Shown here in pieces: positions 1 to 8,649 of a stretch of 21,295 bases of DNA. The notes below the pieces were generated by a model that was not told where the DNA came from, did no database searches, and saw only the letters and a list, made by a program, of their open reading frames with translations. This DNA comes from Bordetella parapertussis (lineage in GTDB: Bacteria > Pseudomonadota > Gammaproteobacteria > Burkholderiales > Burkholderiaceae_C), in the NCBI GenBank assembly GCA_945907335.1, contig CAMDSU010000007.1, positions 1 through 21,295 on the forward strand, written 5' to 3'. Made by a program: the position numbers and the translations under genes. Position 1 is the first letter of the stretch. The number at the start of each line of letters is the position of its first letter.

Positions 1-162
1 CGATTAACTGCCCAAGAGATTGCCGCCAAAGTTGGGGGCTATGCCCCATCTGTGGGTAGGTGTAGTGACGCAATATTGTCTGAGCTGCTTACTCGAGGTC
101 ACAGCATTCGATACGACAATTCATCTAATCCAAAGTGCTTCGTCTTAAACAGCTTATCCTGA
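1..162 (+). CDS. C-terminal fragment of unidentified protein, possibly winged-helix
   Basis: An open frame runs from the first base to a TGA at 160-162 and gives the last 53 residues of a protein that begins outside the window. The segment starts LTAQEIAAKVGGY and continues with a stretch that could form a second helix and a wing (LSELLTRGH, then a short basic strand). This looks like the end of a winged-helix DNA-binding domain, where 'LTAQEIAAKVG' would be the first helix of the helix-turn-helix. I do not recognise the family, and the start is not visible. It is transcribed toward purH, which lies on the other strand, with a 100-base gap holding repeat-like sequence. The reading frame is short, so the coding call is moderate and the DNA-binding call is tentative. 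Confidence 0.45.
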   Translation, partial: RLTAQEIAAKVGGYAPSVGRCSDAILSELLTRGHSIRYDNSSNPKCFVLNSLS

Positions 163-190
163 GTTTTTGCTAAATGGTTTCTTTTTGAAC

Positions 191-232
191 GGAATTAATT
201 GGAACCTGACCCCAATTTCCCCGAATTTCCCC
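191..232. repeat. GGGGTCAGGTTCCAA-type motif with CCCC/AATTT repeats
   Basis: Between the fragment at the window start and the end of purH there is a compact block of low-complexity and repeat-like sequence. It holds AATTAATT at 193-200, then on the minus strand TTGGGGTCAGGTTCCAAT (198-215). This is followed by three CCCC runs (210-213, 219-222, 229-232) separated by AATTT or GAATTT. From general familiarity, GGGGTCAG-plus-AATT motifs of this kind recur in many proteobacterial genomes, often near REP elements and their Y1-type transposases. No transposase is visible here, so at most this is a remnant or a non-autonomous copy. Confidence 0.35.
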
Positions 233-262
233 TTGAAGAAGATCAGCCAGCGCTGTCAACCC

Positions 263-1837
263 TCAATGCCTGAAATGCCTCACCCCCGTGAACACCATGG
301 CAACACCACGCTCATTGGCCGCGTCAATCACTTCCTGATCCCGCATGGAGCCGCCGGGTTGAATCACGCAATTCGCGCCCTCGTCCACCACCACATCCAA
401 GCCATCGCGGAACGGGAAAAACGCATCGCTGGCCACCACCGTGTTTTGCAAACTCAGCTTGGCGTGCCCTGCTTTGATAGCCGCTATACGCGCTGAATCA
501 AGTCTGCTCATCTGACCCGCACCCACGCCCATGGTCATGCCATTGGCGCAAAACACAATCGCGTTACTCTTCACAAACTTGGCAACTTTCCAAGCGAACA
601 ACAGATCTTGCATTTGCGCGGGGCTGGGTTGCTTGGTGGTCACCACTTGCATGTCATTCAAAGACAAACGGTGGTTGTCAGCGGTTTGCATGAGCAAACC
701 TGAACCCACGCGCTTCACATCCAGCAAATTCAAACCATTAGCCCAAGGCGTGTCGCCGCCCGGCGGTAGCGCGATTTGCAACACCCGCACATTCGCTTTG
801 GCTTGCAATTGCACCAGAGCTTCGCCAGTGAAAGACGGCGCGATCAACACTTCCACGAACTGCTGCGCCAGCGCTTGCACGGTGGACAAATCGACCGGGC
901 AATTGAAAGCGATGATGCCGCCGAAAGCCGATGTCGGGTCGGTCTGGTAAGCCTTTTTGTAAGCGGACAAAGCGTCTTCGGCCACCGCCACACCACAAGG
1001 GTTGGCGTGTTTGACGATGACGCAAGCCGGCGTGTCAAAACTCTTGACGCATTCCCATGCCGCGTCTGCGTCTGCAATGTTGTTGTACGACAGTTCTTTG
1101 CCTTGCAATTGACGCGCAGTCACCAGCGAACCCGGCGCGGGTTCGGCATCCCGGTAAAACGCTGCCAGTTGGTGCGGGTTCTCGCCGTAACGCAAGTCTT
1201 GCAATTTGACAAAGCGGCCATTGGCCTGTGCGGGGAACAAACTGCGTTGCTCGGTGGCCAAGTCCAGCGAGGACAAATAATCGCTGATCGCGCCGTCGTA
1301 CATGCTGATGCGGTTGAACGCGGCCACCGCCAGTTTGAAACGCGTGGCTTCACTCAAACCCTGGTGCTCGCGCCATTCGTCAATCACTGGCTGATACTGC
1401 GATGCGTGGGTCAACACGGCCACATGCTTCCAGTTTTTGGCGGCGCTTCGCACCATCGCCGGTCCGCCTATGTCGATGTTTTCAATCGCATCGTCCAGTG
1501 TGCAATCGGGCATGGCCACCGTGGCTTCAAACGGGTACAAATTGACCACCAGCAAATCAATGGTTTCAATGCCGTAGTCTTGCAAGGCCTGCATGTGGGC
1601 AGGCACATCACGCCGCGCCAACAAGCCGCCATGCACCTTGGGGTGCAGGGTTTTGACACGCCCATCGAGCATTTCAGGGAAACCGGTCAGGTCGGCGACT
1701 TCTCGCACCGGCAAACCTTGGGCGGCCAGCAACTGCGCCGTACCACCAGTGGAAATCAGCTTGACACCTAATGCATGCAATGCCTGGGCGAGTTCCACAA
1801 CACCGGTCTTGTCGGACACGGAAATCAATGCATTCAT
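263..1837 (-). CDS. purH: Bifunctional AICAR formyltransferase/IMP cyclohydrolase
   Basis: PurH carries out the last two steps of IMP synthesis in the cytoplasm: formylation of AICAR with 10-formyl-THF, then ring closure to IMP. The 524 residues match the usual length of about 525. The N-terminal MGS-like cyclohydrolase domain is clear ([10 protein letters not shown] near 28-37; [20 protein letters not shown] at 57-76). The transformylase domain has LRYGENPHQ (215-223), the catalytic Lys276-His277 in [10 protein letters not shown], and AFGGIIAFN. The C-terminus TGVRHFRH is complete. The start ATG gives the family-typical [12 protein letters not shown]. PurH is the last gene of dusB-fis-purH, 42 bases after fis. 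A ruvC-like gene, which I would expect next in many Burkholderiales, is absent; the repeat-like block and a foreign fragment follow instead. Confidence 0.98.
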   Translation of the reverse strand: MNALISVSDKTGVVELAQALHALGVKLISTGGTAQLLAAQGLPVREVADLTGFPEMLDGRVKTLHPKVHGGLLARRDVPAHMQALQDYGIETIDLLVVNLYPFEATVAMPDCTLDDAIENIDIGGPAMVRSAAKNWKHVAVLTHASQYQPVIDEWREHQGLSEATRFKLAVAAFNRISMYDGAISDYLSSLDLATEQRSLFPAQANGRFVKLQDLRYGENPHQLAAFYRDAEPAPGSLVTARQLQGKELSYNNIADADAAWECVKSFDTPACVIVKHANPCGVAVAEDALSAYKKAYQTDPTSAFGGIIAFNCPVDLSTVQALAQQFVEVLIAPSFTGEALVQLQAKANVRVLQIALPPGGDTPWANGLNLLDVKRVGSGLLMQTADNHRLSLNDMQVVTTKQPSPAQMQDLLFAWKVAKFVKSNAIVFCANGMTMGVGAGQMSRLDSARIAAIKAGHAKLSLQNTVVASDAFFPFRDGLDVVVDEGANCVIQPGGSMRDQEVIDAANERGVAMVFTGVRHFRH

Positions 1838-1879
1838 GGATACAACTTTCTAATGAGCTGACAAGGTAAAGCGTAACAG

Positions 1880-2113
1880 TCAGAGTAATTTGTGATCGGT
1901 GAGTTTTTTACGCAAGGTATTGCGATTCAGTCCCAGCCAAGTGGCCGCGCGCGACTGGTTGCCGTCTGCGTGTTTCATGACGACATCGAGCAATGGCTTT
2001 TCCATGACTTGAATCATCATGTCATGCAATTGATCGGGTTCAGCACCACGCAAATCCTTGAAATACGTTTCAAGGCTGTGGCGAATCACCTCTTCAATCT
2101 GCTTTTTACTCAT
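1880..2113 (-). CDS. fis: Fis-family DNA-binding protein
   Basis: This is a 77-residue protein of the Fis family, the nucleoid-associated factor that bends DNA and acts at rRNA promoters and recombination sites. The C-terminal helix-turn-helix is evident: GNQSRAATWLGLNRNTLRKK at residues 51-70, with Asn-Arg-Asn-Thr in the recognition helix. The N-terminal half (about 5-45) carries the helices expected for dimerisation. Betaproteobacterial Fis is shorter than the 98-residue E. coli protein at the N-terminus, and this length fits that form. The start codon overlaps the dusB stop by four bases, so translation is probably coupled. The dusB-fis pairing is conserved across proteobacteria. Confidence 0.95.
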   Translation of the reverse strand: MSKKQIEEVIRHSLETYFKDLRGAEPDQLHDMMIQVMEKPLLDVVMKHADGNQSRAATWLGLNRNTLRKKLTDHKLL

Positions 2114-3141
2114 GTGCTTGTCTCCAAAACGGATGTGTGTTGTATGGGCTCTAAACGGTCTGACAGCTGGGCCAAGCCGTCAAAATAATTGGCAACAGCG
2201 AGCAACTGCAGGTCGCAGTCGTCGATGGCATTCATGCTTTTTCTAAAGGCCAATGCATGCGGCAGGCCATGCGTATACCAAGCAATGTGTTTGCGTGCAC
2301 TGCGCACGCCCAAGTGCTTGCCGTAAAGGCTGTAGTGGTCTTGCAAATGGTGCAAGAGCAATCGCTTGACCTCGGCGACCAAAGGTGAGGCAAGCTCGCT
2401 GCCGTGGCTAAGGTAATGCGCAACTTCGCGAAATATCCAAGGACGCCCTTGGGCAGCACGCCCAATCATCACCGCATCAGCCCCAGTCAGCGCCAGGACT
2501 TGTTTGGCTTTTTGTGGGGAATCAATGTCGCCATTGGCCACCACAGGAATGGTCAGCGCTGCCTTCACCAGGGCAATGGTTTCGTACTCAGCAAAGCCGC
2601 TGTAGCCCTGTTCGCGGGTGCGGCCATGCACCGTGACCATTTGCACACCGGCTGATTCGGCTTGTCTGGCCAGTGAGATGACATTGCGCTGATCGGCACG
2701 CCAACCGGTGCGCATCTTCAGCGTCACGGGTACCTCGTAGGGCATGGCTGCATTCACCACCGCTTGCACAATTTGCATAGCGAGTTTTTCGTCTTGCATC
2801 AACGCTGACCCTGCCCATTTGTTGCAGACTTTTTTGGCGGGACAGCCCATGTTGATATCGATGATCTGAGCGCCGCGCTGGATGTTGTAGACCGCCGCGT
2901 CAGCCATCATGTCGGCATCTGTGCCAGCGATCTGCACGGCGATGGGGCCGTCTTCACCGTCGTGGTTGGCTCGACGCGAGGTTTTCAAACTGTCCCACAA
3001 ATCTTTGCGCGATGTGACCATTTCGCTGACCGCATACGCCGCACCCAGTTGTTTGCACAACATGCGAAACGGCCTGTCTGTGACACCTGCCATGGGTGCC
3101 ACAAACACGTTGTGTGCTAACTCAAACGAACCGATGCGCAT
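2110..3141 (-). CDS. dusB: tRNA-dihydrouridine synthase B
   Basis: This FMN enzyme reduces specific uridines in the tRNA D-loop to dihydrouridine using NADPH. The 343-residue sequence has the family landmarks in order: the FMN-binding start VAPMAGVTDRPFR (14-26), SEMVTSRK, IDINMGCPAKKV with catalytic Cys100, VTLKMRTGW, VTVHGRTREQGYSG, VVANGDI and MIGRAAQGRPWIF. The C-terminal helical tRNA-binding domain follows. It is the first gene of the dusB-fis-purH operon, so its upstream region (3142-3290) should hold the operon promoter. No good Shine-Dalgarno sequence precedes the ATG, but the N-terminus MRIGSFELAHNVFVAPM fits the family well. Confidence 0.97.
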   Translation of the reverse strand: MRIGSFELAHNVFVAPMAGVTDRPFRMLCKQLGAAYAVSEMVTSRKDLWDSLKTSRRANHDGEDGPIAVQIAGTDADMMADAAVYNIQRGAQIIDINMGCPAKKVCNKWAGSALMQDEKLAMQIVQAVVNAAMPYEVPVTLKMRTGWRADQRNVISLARQAESAGVQMVTVHGRTREQGYSGFAEYETIALVKAALTIPVVANGDIDSPQKAKQVLALTGADAVMIGRAAQGRPWIFREVAHYLSHGSELASPLVAEVKRLLLHHLQDHYSLYGKHLGVRSARKHIAWYTHGLPHALAFRKSMNAIDDCDLQLLAVANYFDGLAQLSDRLEPIQHTSVLETST

Positions 3142-3290
3142 GTGGACTCAATAGCTGTGCTCAAAAAGGAGGCACGATTCTAGCGGTGTGAAATGTTTTT
3201 GTATGCGTTTTTTTTGATGTATTTTTTCACTGAACATTTGTGCGTTTTTGTATCGGTTTTTTTGCACGCACAACAATTACACTGCCTCAG
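3142..3290. promoter_or_regulatory. Divergent intergenic region dusB / yqaA
   Basis: This 149-base non-coding region separates the divergent dusB operon and the YqaA-type gene, so it should hold promoters for both. It is T-rich on the plus strand, with T8, T6 and T7 runs between 3200 and 3270, and has imperfect repeats of TGTAT-CG-T(n). On the minus strand TAGAAT (3177-3182) is a plausible -10 element about 36 bases before the dusB start, but no convincing -35 element sits at the right distance. I infer promoter function mainly from the gene arrangement. Confidence 0.4.
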
Positions 3291-3764
3291 ATGGAGAATT
3301 TTTTTCAATCCCTATTGACAAACCTAGCGCAGCCCGAGTATGGGTTGATCGTTTTATTTGGTGCGTCCTTGTTGGCAGCGACTTTGTTACCGTTGGGTTC
3401 CGAGCCTGTTTTATTAGGCTTAATCACTTTGAATCCATCGCTGCTGTGGCCCGCATTGTGTGTGGCAACCATAGGCAACACATTGGGTGGCGCAGTGGGT
3501 TGGTGGATGGGGGTGGGCGCAGACCGTTTATGGGCAACTCACCAACCGTCCTTCAATAAAGCACACCATTTGCGCGCCCTGAAATGGTTGCAGCGTATGG
3601 GGCCTGCAGCGTGTTTAGGCGCATGGTTACCCGTGATAGGCGACCCGTTGTGCGTGGTGGCTGGTTTTTTAAGGCTGCCGTTTTGGCCGTGTGTGTTTTA
3701 CATGGCCATTGGCAAAGCACTTCGTTATGGTGTGCTGGTGTTTGGCTGGCAATGGATCGTTTGA
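3291..3764 (+). CDS. yqaA: YqaA-family inner-membrane protein (SNARE-associated/DedA-like)
   Basis: This 157-residue integral membrane protein belongs to the small YqaA branch related to the DedA (SNARE-associated) family. That family is linked to membrane integrity and lipid flipping, but this branch has no proven reaction. Visible signatures are LLAATLLPLGSEP, a glycine-rich NTLGGAVGWWMG segment, the RMGPAACLGAWLPVIGDPLC re-entrant-loop motif, and IGKALRYG near the end. Several hydrophobic segments are present. I chose the ATG at 3291 (MENFFQSLL). A GTG at 3240 would add 17 residues unlike the family start, and neither start has a clear ribosome-binding site. The gene converges on ychF with a 57-base gap. 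Confidence 0.85.
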   Translation: MENFFQSLLTNLAQPEYGLIVLFGASLLAATLLPLGSEPVLLGLITLNPSLLWPALCVATIGNTLGGAVGWWMGVGADRLWATHQPSFNKAHHLRALKWLQRMGPAACLGAWLPVIGDPLCVVAGFLRLPFWPCVFYMAIGKALRYGVLVFGWQWIV

Positions 3765-3821
3765 GCAGCGTGAATCAACAAGCAGGTCGAAAAAATGCTT
3801 GCGTGATGATCACGACACCTG

Positions 3822-4913
3822 TCAGGAACTGAATAAAAAGTTCATCACATCGCCGTCTTTCACCACATATTCTTTGCCTTCCGCACGCATTTTTCCTGCG
3901 TCCTTGGCGCCTTGCTCACCCTTGAACTGAATGAAGTCGTTGAAGGCGATGGTTTGCGCACGTATGTAGCCTTTTTCAAAATCGGTGTGTATGACACCGG
4001 CGGCTTGCGGGCCGGTATCTCCTACGCGAATGGTCCATGCCCTCACTTCTTTCACGCCTGCGGTGAAATAAGTTTGCAAACCCAGCAACATATAAGCAGA
4101 GCGGATCAAGCGGTTCAACCCTGGTTCTTCTTGTCCGAGTTCTGCCAAAAACATGTCGCGGTCTTCGTCACTCATCTCGCTCATTTCGGCTTCAAGCTTG
4201 GCGCTGATAGCCACCACAGGGGCATGCTGCGCTTGAGCAAATTTTGAGAGTCGCTCCAGCATGGGGTTGTTCTGGAATCCGTCCTCGGCCACGTTAGCCA
4301 CAAACATGGCGGGCTTAGCGGTGATCAGGAAAAATTGTTTGACCGCGAGTTTTTCTTCCTTGCTGAAGTCAATGGTGCGCACCGGCTTGGTGTCATTCAA
4401 CGCGGTCTGGCAGCGTTCCAAAATAGCGACGAGTTTGGCGGCTTCCTTGTCGCCTGAGCGTGCGGTTTTTTGATGGCGATGAAGCGCTTTTTCCACGCTG
4501 CTCAAGTCTGCCAAGCACAACTCAGTTTGAATCACTTCAATGTCTGAAATAGGATCGACCTTGCCAGCCACATGAATCACGTTGTCGTCTTCAAAACAGC
4601 GCACTACATTCACAATCGCATCGGTTTCGCGGATGTGCGCCAAAAACTGGTTGCCAAGTCCTTCACCTGTGCTCGCTCCTGCCACCAACCCGGCGATATC
4701 CACAAACTCGACGATGGCGGGTACAACGCGCTCGGGTTTGACGATATCTGACAATTGGTCCAAACGTGTATCTGGTACCTCAACCACACCAACATTGGGC
4801 TCGATCGTGCAAAACGGGTAATTTTCAGCCGCAATGCCTGCTTTGGTGAGGGCGTTGAACAGGGTGGACTTACCGACGTTGGGCAAGCCCACGATGCCGC
4901 ATTTCAAACTCAT
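3822..4913 (-). CDS. ychF: Redox-regulated ATPase YchF/OLA1
   Basis: YchF is an OBG-related P-loop ATPase that associates with ribosomes and has been linked to stress responses. The 363 residues equal the E. coli length. The P-loop GLPNVGKS is at 9-16, followed by [10 protein letters not shown] (31-40) and the G3 motif DIAGLV. The base-recognition motif is NVAE, the NxxE form that makes this family prefer ATP over GTP. The C-terminal TGS domain (about 280-363) includes [17 protein letters not shown] and [12 protein letters not shown]. An AAGGA Shine-Dalgarno lies seven bases before the ATG. In many proteobacteria ychF follows pth; here its upstream neighbour is the divergent UbiH-family gene, 88 bases away. 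Confidence 0.97.
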   Translation of the reverse strand: MSLKCGIVGLPNVGKSTLFNALTKAGIAAENYPFCTIEPNVGVVEVPDTRLDQLSDIVKPERVVPAIVEFVDIAGLVAGASTGEGLGNQFLAHIRETDAIVNVVRCFEDDNVIHVAGKVDPISDIEVIQTELCLADLSSVEKALHRHQKTARSGDKEAAKLVAILERCQTALNDTKPVRTIDFSKEEKLAVKQFFLITAKPAMFVANVAEDGFQNNPMLERLSKFAQAQHAPVVAISAKLEAEMSEMSDEDRDMFLAELGQEEPGLNRLIRSAYMLLGLQTYFTAGVKEVRAWTIRVGDTGPQAAGVIHTDFEKGYIRAQTIAFNDFIQFKGEQGAKDAGKMRAEGKEYVVKDGDVMNFLFSS

Positions 4914-5001
4914 GGCTGATTCCTTGGAAAGCTAATGCACACGCTAGGGTTGTGCGCAAAGCCTGAAATTCTACGGGCAGGCAACTCCTACAATAGAAAG
5001 C

Positions 5002-6120
5002 ATGTCTTCTTCCTTCGATATTTGCATACGCGGCAGCGGCGTGGTTGGTAGCACTTTGGCGCTTTTGCTCGCGCGACAGCGCTTGCGTGTGGCCTTGGTG
5101 GGTCATCCTTCACCGGCCACTGATGTGCGCGCTTTTGCCCTGAACGCGCAGTCCCGGGAAGTTTTGTCTGAGCTTCGTTGTTGGCCTGAATCGCCCCATG
5201 TCACTGCGGTGCAATCCATGCAAGTGTGGGGCGATGCTGGTGGATTCGTGCAATTCCAGGCGCCCTCGTTCAATGGTTTGACACATATCGTCGATGTGCC
5301 CGCGCTAGAGCAGATGCTGTCGCAAGCTATCCATTATCAGACTGAGATTCAACGTTTTGACTCTGCCCCACAAGCCACACTGACTGTGGTGTGTGAAGGT
5401 CGCAGCAGCCAATCCCGCAAAGAACTTGGCGTGGCCTACAACAGCATGCCGTATGCCCAACACGCATTGGCCACCCGTGTGCAATGCGACAAACCGCATC
5501 GTCAACAAGCATTGCAATGGTTTTCCCGCAGTCACGGCGAGCTCGACATATTGGCGCTCCTGCCCTTGGGTGGCAATGCGGGACAAGAGGCTGCCGTCGT
5601 ATGGTCTTTGCCATCTTCACGTGCGTTGGCGCTTGAGCAAGCATCGGCGCATGAACTGTCGCTGGCGCTGTCACAGGCCAGCCAACAGGTGTTGGGGCCA
5701 TTAACAGTCATCGCACCCGCTCAAGTTTGGCCACTTCATCAGGCCCAAGCCCTGCAATGGAGCGGACATTTTGACAATGGTCAATCGTGGGTACTGGCCG
5801 GGGATGCGGCACACACCATCCACCCTCTGGCAGGCTTGGGCTTGAACCTGGGCTTGGCAGATATCAGCGAATTGGCATCGATACTCAAAGAGCGCGAAAC
5901 ATCCGCCTATTGGCGGCCCTTGAACGATCCGTATTTTTTGCGCCGCTACGAGCGCGCACGCAAAGCGGGCATGCAATCCACATGGTTGGCCTGTGATGGC
6001 TTACACCGCTTGTTCAATCAACCCATGATCCCTATTCAGCAACTGCGCAACTGGGGCTTGAACAGCTTCAATCAGTTCAATGCTCTCAAGCTTTGGACCA
6101 TGCGCCAAGCCATGCATTAA
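5002..6120 (+). CDS. UbiH/UbiF/COQ6-family FAD-dependent monooxygenase
   Basis: This 372-residue group A flavoprotein hydroxylase belongs to the family that hydroxylates the ubiquinone ring. The FAD-binding GxGxxG is RGSGVVGS (Gly11, 13, 16), followed by the DVRAFALN stretch typical of UbiH-like proteins. The second FAD motif is GDAAHTIHPLAGLGLNLGL, beginning at Gly267. The DG motif in the middle is degenerate. The usual CxGxxS is replaced by VCEGRSS, with little conservation around it, so the protein is divergent and the hydroxylated carbon cannot be assigned. Placement before dsbC and the M61 peptidase is familiar in Burkholderiales. A quinone role is known for the family but only inferred here. 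Confidence 0.85.
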   Translation: MSSSFDICIRGSGVVGSTLALLLARQRLRVALVGHPSPATDVRAFALNAQSREVLSELRCWPESPHVTAVQSMQVWGDAGGFVQFQAPSFNGLTHIVDVPALEQMLSQAIHYQTEIQRFDSAPQATLTVVCEGRSSQSRKELGVAYNSMPYAQHALATRVQCDKPHRQQALQWFSRSHGELDILALLPLGGNAGQEAAVVWSLPSSRALALEQASAHELSLALSQASQQVLGPLTVIAPAQVWPLHQAQALQWSGHFDNGQSWVLAGDAAHTIHPLAGLGLNLGLADISELASILKERETSAYWRPLNDPYFLRRYERARKAGMQSTWLACDGLHRLFNQPMIPIQQLRNWGLNSFNQFNALKLWTMRQAMH

Positions 6121-6138
6121 TCAACCCTCGGAATAACC

Positions 6139-6873
6139 ATGTCTTACCAAACGATTCGTCACGCACTGGCAATTTTCTTTGCCTTGTCCCTAAGCTGTTT
6201 CAGCACCGGTGCTGTGTTTGCGCAAGGAGAAGAAGCGCAGATTCGAAAAAACTTGAAAGAGCGCATGCCGCAGATTCAGCCAATCGACGAAGTACGGCGC
6301 ACCCCCATGCCTGGATTGTTTGAAGTGCGTGTGGATGGAACCGACATTTACTACACCGACGCAAGCGGCCATTTTTTATTGCAAGGCCAATTGATTGACA
6401 CGCGCAATCAACGCAACTTGACCGAAGAACGCTTGCAAAAAATCATGGCCATTGATTTCAAGTCACTGCCTTTCAAGGATGCAATCACTTGGGTGAAAGG
6501 CAACGGCGAGAGAAAAATTGCGGTTTTTGAAGACCCCAACTGTGGCTATTGCAAACGCTTTGAACGTGACATCGCCAAGTTAGACAACGTCACAGTGTTC
6601 GTTTTTCTTTACCCCATACTGGGCAAAGACTCGGTGGAAAAATCTAAATCAATATGGTGCGCCAAAGATGCTGCCAAGTCTTGGCAAGACTGGATGGTGC
6701 GTGACCAAGCGCCTGCCGTCGCAAACTGTGACACTGGCAGTCTGAAACGCAATATGGAATATGGTCAGAAAATGAAAATCACAGGGACACCCACCACACT
6801 GCTACCCGACGGCACACGTATTCCAGGGGCGATTGAATTGTCGCAACTTGAAAAACTATTAGCCAAGCAATGA
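6139..6873 (+). CDS. dsbC: Periplasmic disulfide isomerase DsbC
   Basis: DsbC is a V-shaped dimeric periplasmic thiol-disulfide isomerase that reshuffles wrong disulfides and is kept reduced by DsbD. A signal peptide is clear (hydrophobic core near 8-27, probable cleavage after Ala28 in AVFA-Q). The N-terminal dimerisation domain spans about 30-90, and the thioredoxin domain carries Cys135-Gly-Tyr-Cys138 in FEDPNCGYCKRFE with cis-Pro218 in GTPTT. A second cysteine pair, Cys174 and Cys197, matches the structural disulfide of E. coli DsbC. The length of 244 is typical. It follows the UbiH-family gene by 18 bases and overlaps the M61 peptidase by four, so the three probably form an operon. Confidence 0.95.
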   Translation: MSYQTIRHALAIFFALSLSCFSTGAVFAQGEEAQIRKNLKERMPQIQPIDEVRRTPMPGLFEVRVDGTDIYYTDASGHFLLQGQLIDTRNQRNLTEERLQKIMAIDFKSLPFKDAITWVKGNGERKIAVFEDPNCGYCKRFERDIAKLDNVTVFVFLYPILGKDSVEKSKSIWCAKDAAKSWQDWMVRDQAPAVANCDTGSLKRNMEYGQKMKITGTPTTLLPDGTRIPGAIELSQLEKLLAKQ

Positions 6874-8642
6874 GTGTCAACACCGCAAGCGTTCACTACC
6901 AGGTTCGCGTACTCAACCTGCATGCCCACCAATGGGAAGTGGTACTGACGCTGCAACAACCCCAAGCGGTGCAACATTTACAACTGCCGGTTTGGATTCC
7001 GGGCAGTTACATGGTGCGGGAATTTTCAAAGCAACTCAGCCAGATGAGGGCCACACAGCATGGTGTCACTTGTGCCGTAGAACAAACCGCCAAAGCTACT
7101 TGGCAAGTTCATGCGAATCCTTCGCATGCTTTGCAAGTGCGTTACATCGTCCACGCCTATGACGCATCGGTACGTACTGCTTGGCTAGATGCATTGCGTG
7201 GTTTTTTCAACCCGACGAGCCTGTGTTTGATCGCTATCGGCCATGAAGAACAATCACTCTCCATCGATATTGCTCAGCCTGAAGCATGCCCGCATTGGCG
7301 GGTAGCAACCGCATTGCGCCCAGTCAAAATCAGTTCGCATGGGTTTGGCCTTTACCGAGCAGACAACTATGACGAACTGGCTGACTCACCGGTTGAAATG
7401 GCAGACTTTTGGGCAAGTGATTTTGTCGTCAGGGGCGTTCCACACCGTGTCGTGGTCACGGGTGCGACGCCGTCATTTGACGGTAATCGGTTGCTGGCTG
7501 ACATGCAAAAAATTTGTGAAGCTGAAATTCATTTTTGGCACGGTACGCGCAAACCTCCGCATGACCGCTATGTGTTTTTCATCAACGCGGTAGCTGATGG
7601 CTATGGCGGCTTAGAGCATTCCCACAGCACAGCGCTGATGTGTAAGCGCGACGACTTGCCCCGCGTTGACCATGCTGCATCTAACGATGGCTATATCAAT
7701 TTATTGGGCCTGATCAGTCACGAATATTTCCACACGTGGAATGTCAAACGCTTGCGCCCTGTTTCGTTTGCCCGTTATGACTACACACAAGAAAATTACA
7801 CGCCGTTGTTGTGGTTCTTTGAAGGTTTGACCAGTTACTACGATGACCTGTTGTTGTGCCGTGCCGAATTGATTTCGCCTGCGGTGTATTTGAAGCTGCT
7901 TGGAAAAACCATCAACAACGTGTTGCAAACACCGGGGCGACATGTTCACAGTGTTGCGCAAGCCAGCTTTGAGGCGTGGACCAAGCTTTACCGTCCTGAT
8001 GCCAACAGTCCCAACTTATCCATCAGTTACTACGCCAAAGGGGCATTGGTCGGTCTGTGTTTAGATTTGTCGTTGCGAAAAACGGGCCACAGCCTGGACC
8101 AAGTGATGCGACTCTTGTGGGAACACTGCAAAGCTGGACCGATGCAAGAAGGCGATGTCTCACAGGTACTCAAGACCTTGACCGGCCGCAGTTGGCAACG
8201 TGAAATCAAGGCTTGGGTACACGGCACAGGCGAGTTGCCATTGAGGGAATTGCTTCATGCACAAGGCATAGAAATCATAGAAGACACTTGTCCATTGGCA
8301 CAACAACTTGGGCTGCGCGTACAAGAAAACCATGCTGTGCACATCCAAAGCGTACTGAGTGACAGTGCCGCTGAAGTGGCGGGATTCGCGCCTGGCGATG
8401 AATGGCTGGGGGTGGCTATCGCTGGCAACCGCAGTACTGGTGCCAGTGCTTGGCGCATCAAACGCCTTGACCAATTACCCGCCCTGCTGGGTAAACACAA
8501 AAACTTGACGGCTTTGATTTCTCGTGACGGCAGGCTGCTGCAACTACCGCTTCGGCTGCCTGCCAAGGCTGTCAAACAATGGCGCTTAGGCATTGCCCAC
8601 GCCAACAAAGTGGGGCAATGGCTGGCTGGGAAACAGGCTTGA
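6870..8642 (+). CDS. M61-family metallopeptidase with PDZ domain (glycyl aminopeptidase-like)
   Basis: This 590-residue zinc peptidase belongs to family M61, whose characterised member in Sphingomonas cleaves N-terminal glycine. The N-terminal beta-rich domain shows the family phrase VWIPGSYMVREFSKQL (near 43-58). Substrate-binding GGLEHSHS begins at residue 246. The zinc site is HEYFH (His284, Glu285, His288), with WFFEGLTSYYDD about 30 residues later providing the likely third ligand, Glu318. A C-terminal PDZ domain surrounds AAEVAGFAPGDE near residue 500. I see no signal peptide, so the protein is probably cytoplasmic although dsbC is periplasmic. The ATG overlaps the dsbC stop by four bases. 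Its physiological substrate is unknown. Confidence 0.93.
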   Translation: MSVNTASVHYQVRVLNLHAHQWEVVLTLQQPQAVQHLQLPVWIPGSYMVREFSKQLSQMRATQHGVTCAVEQTAKATWQVHANPSHALQVRYIVHAYDASVRTAWLDALRGFFNPTSLCLIAIGHEEQSLSIDIAQPEACPHWRVATALRPVKISSHGFGLYRADNYDELADSPVEMADFWASDFVVRGVPHRVVVTGATPSFDGNRLLADMQKICEAEIHFWHGTRKPPHDRYVFFINAVADGYGGLEHSHSTALMCKRDDLPRVDHAASNDGYINLLGLISHEYFHTWNVKRLRPVSFARYDYTQENYTPLLWFFEGLTSYYDDLLLCRAELISPAVYLKLLGKTINNVLQTPGRHVHSVAQASFEAWTKLYRPDANSPNLSISYYAKGALVGLCLDLSLRKTGHSLDQVMRLLWEHCKAGPMQEGDVSQVLKTLTGRSWQREIKAWVHGTGELPLRELLHAQGIEIIEDTCPLAQQLGLRVQENHAVHIQSVLSDSAAEVAGFAPGDEWLGVAIAGNRSTGASAWRIKRLDQLPALLGKHKNLTALISRDGRLLQLPLRLPAKAVKQWRLGIAHANKVGQWLAGKQA

Positions 8643-8649
8643 ATAAGTG

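Noticed and set aside
776..1771. Long open frame of 331 codons on the plus strand opposite purH
   Set aside because: It is wholly antisense to a clear purH, its translation is rich in Arg, His and Gln with no domain pattern, and it is a codon-bias shadow.
3166..3172. AAGGAGG on the plus strand before yqaA
   Set aside because: It looks like an ideal ribosome-binding site, but the only nearby start (GTG) is followed at once by a stop, and the real gene begins about 120 bases later.
3802..3814. CGTGAT-G-ATCACG inverted repeat between yqaA and ychF
   Set aside because: A one-base loop is too tight for a hairpin, there is no T-tract, and it is too short to call as an operator without further copies.
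6139..6201. DsbC as a lipoprotein because of Cys20 in the signal peptide
   Set aside because: The residues before Cys20 (Ser-Leu-Ser) do not fit a lipobox, and a normal cleavage site follows Ala28.
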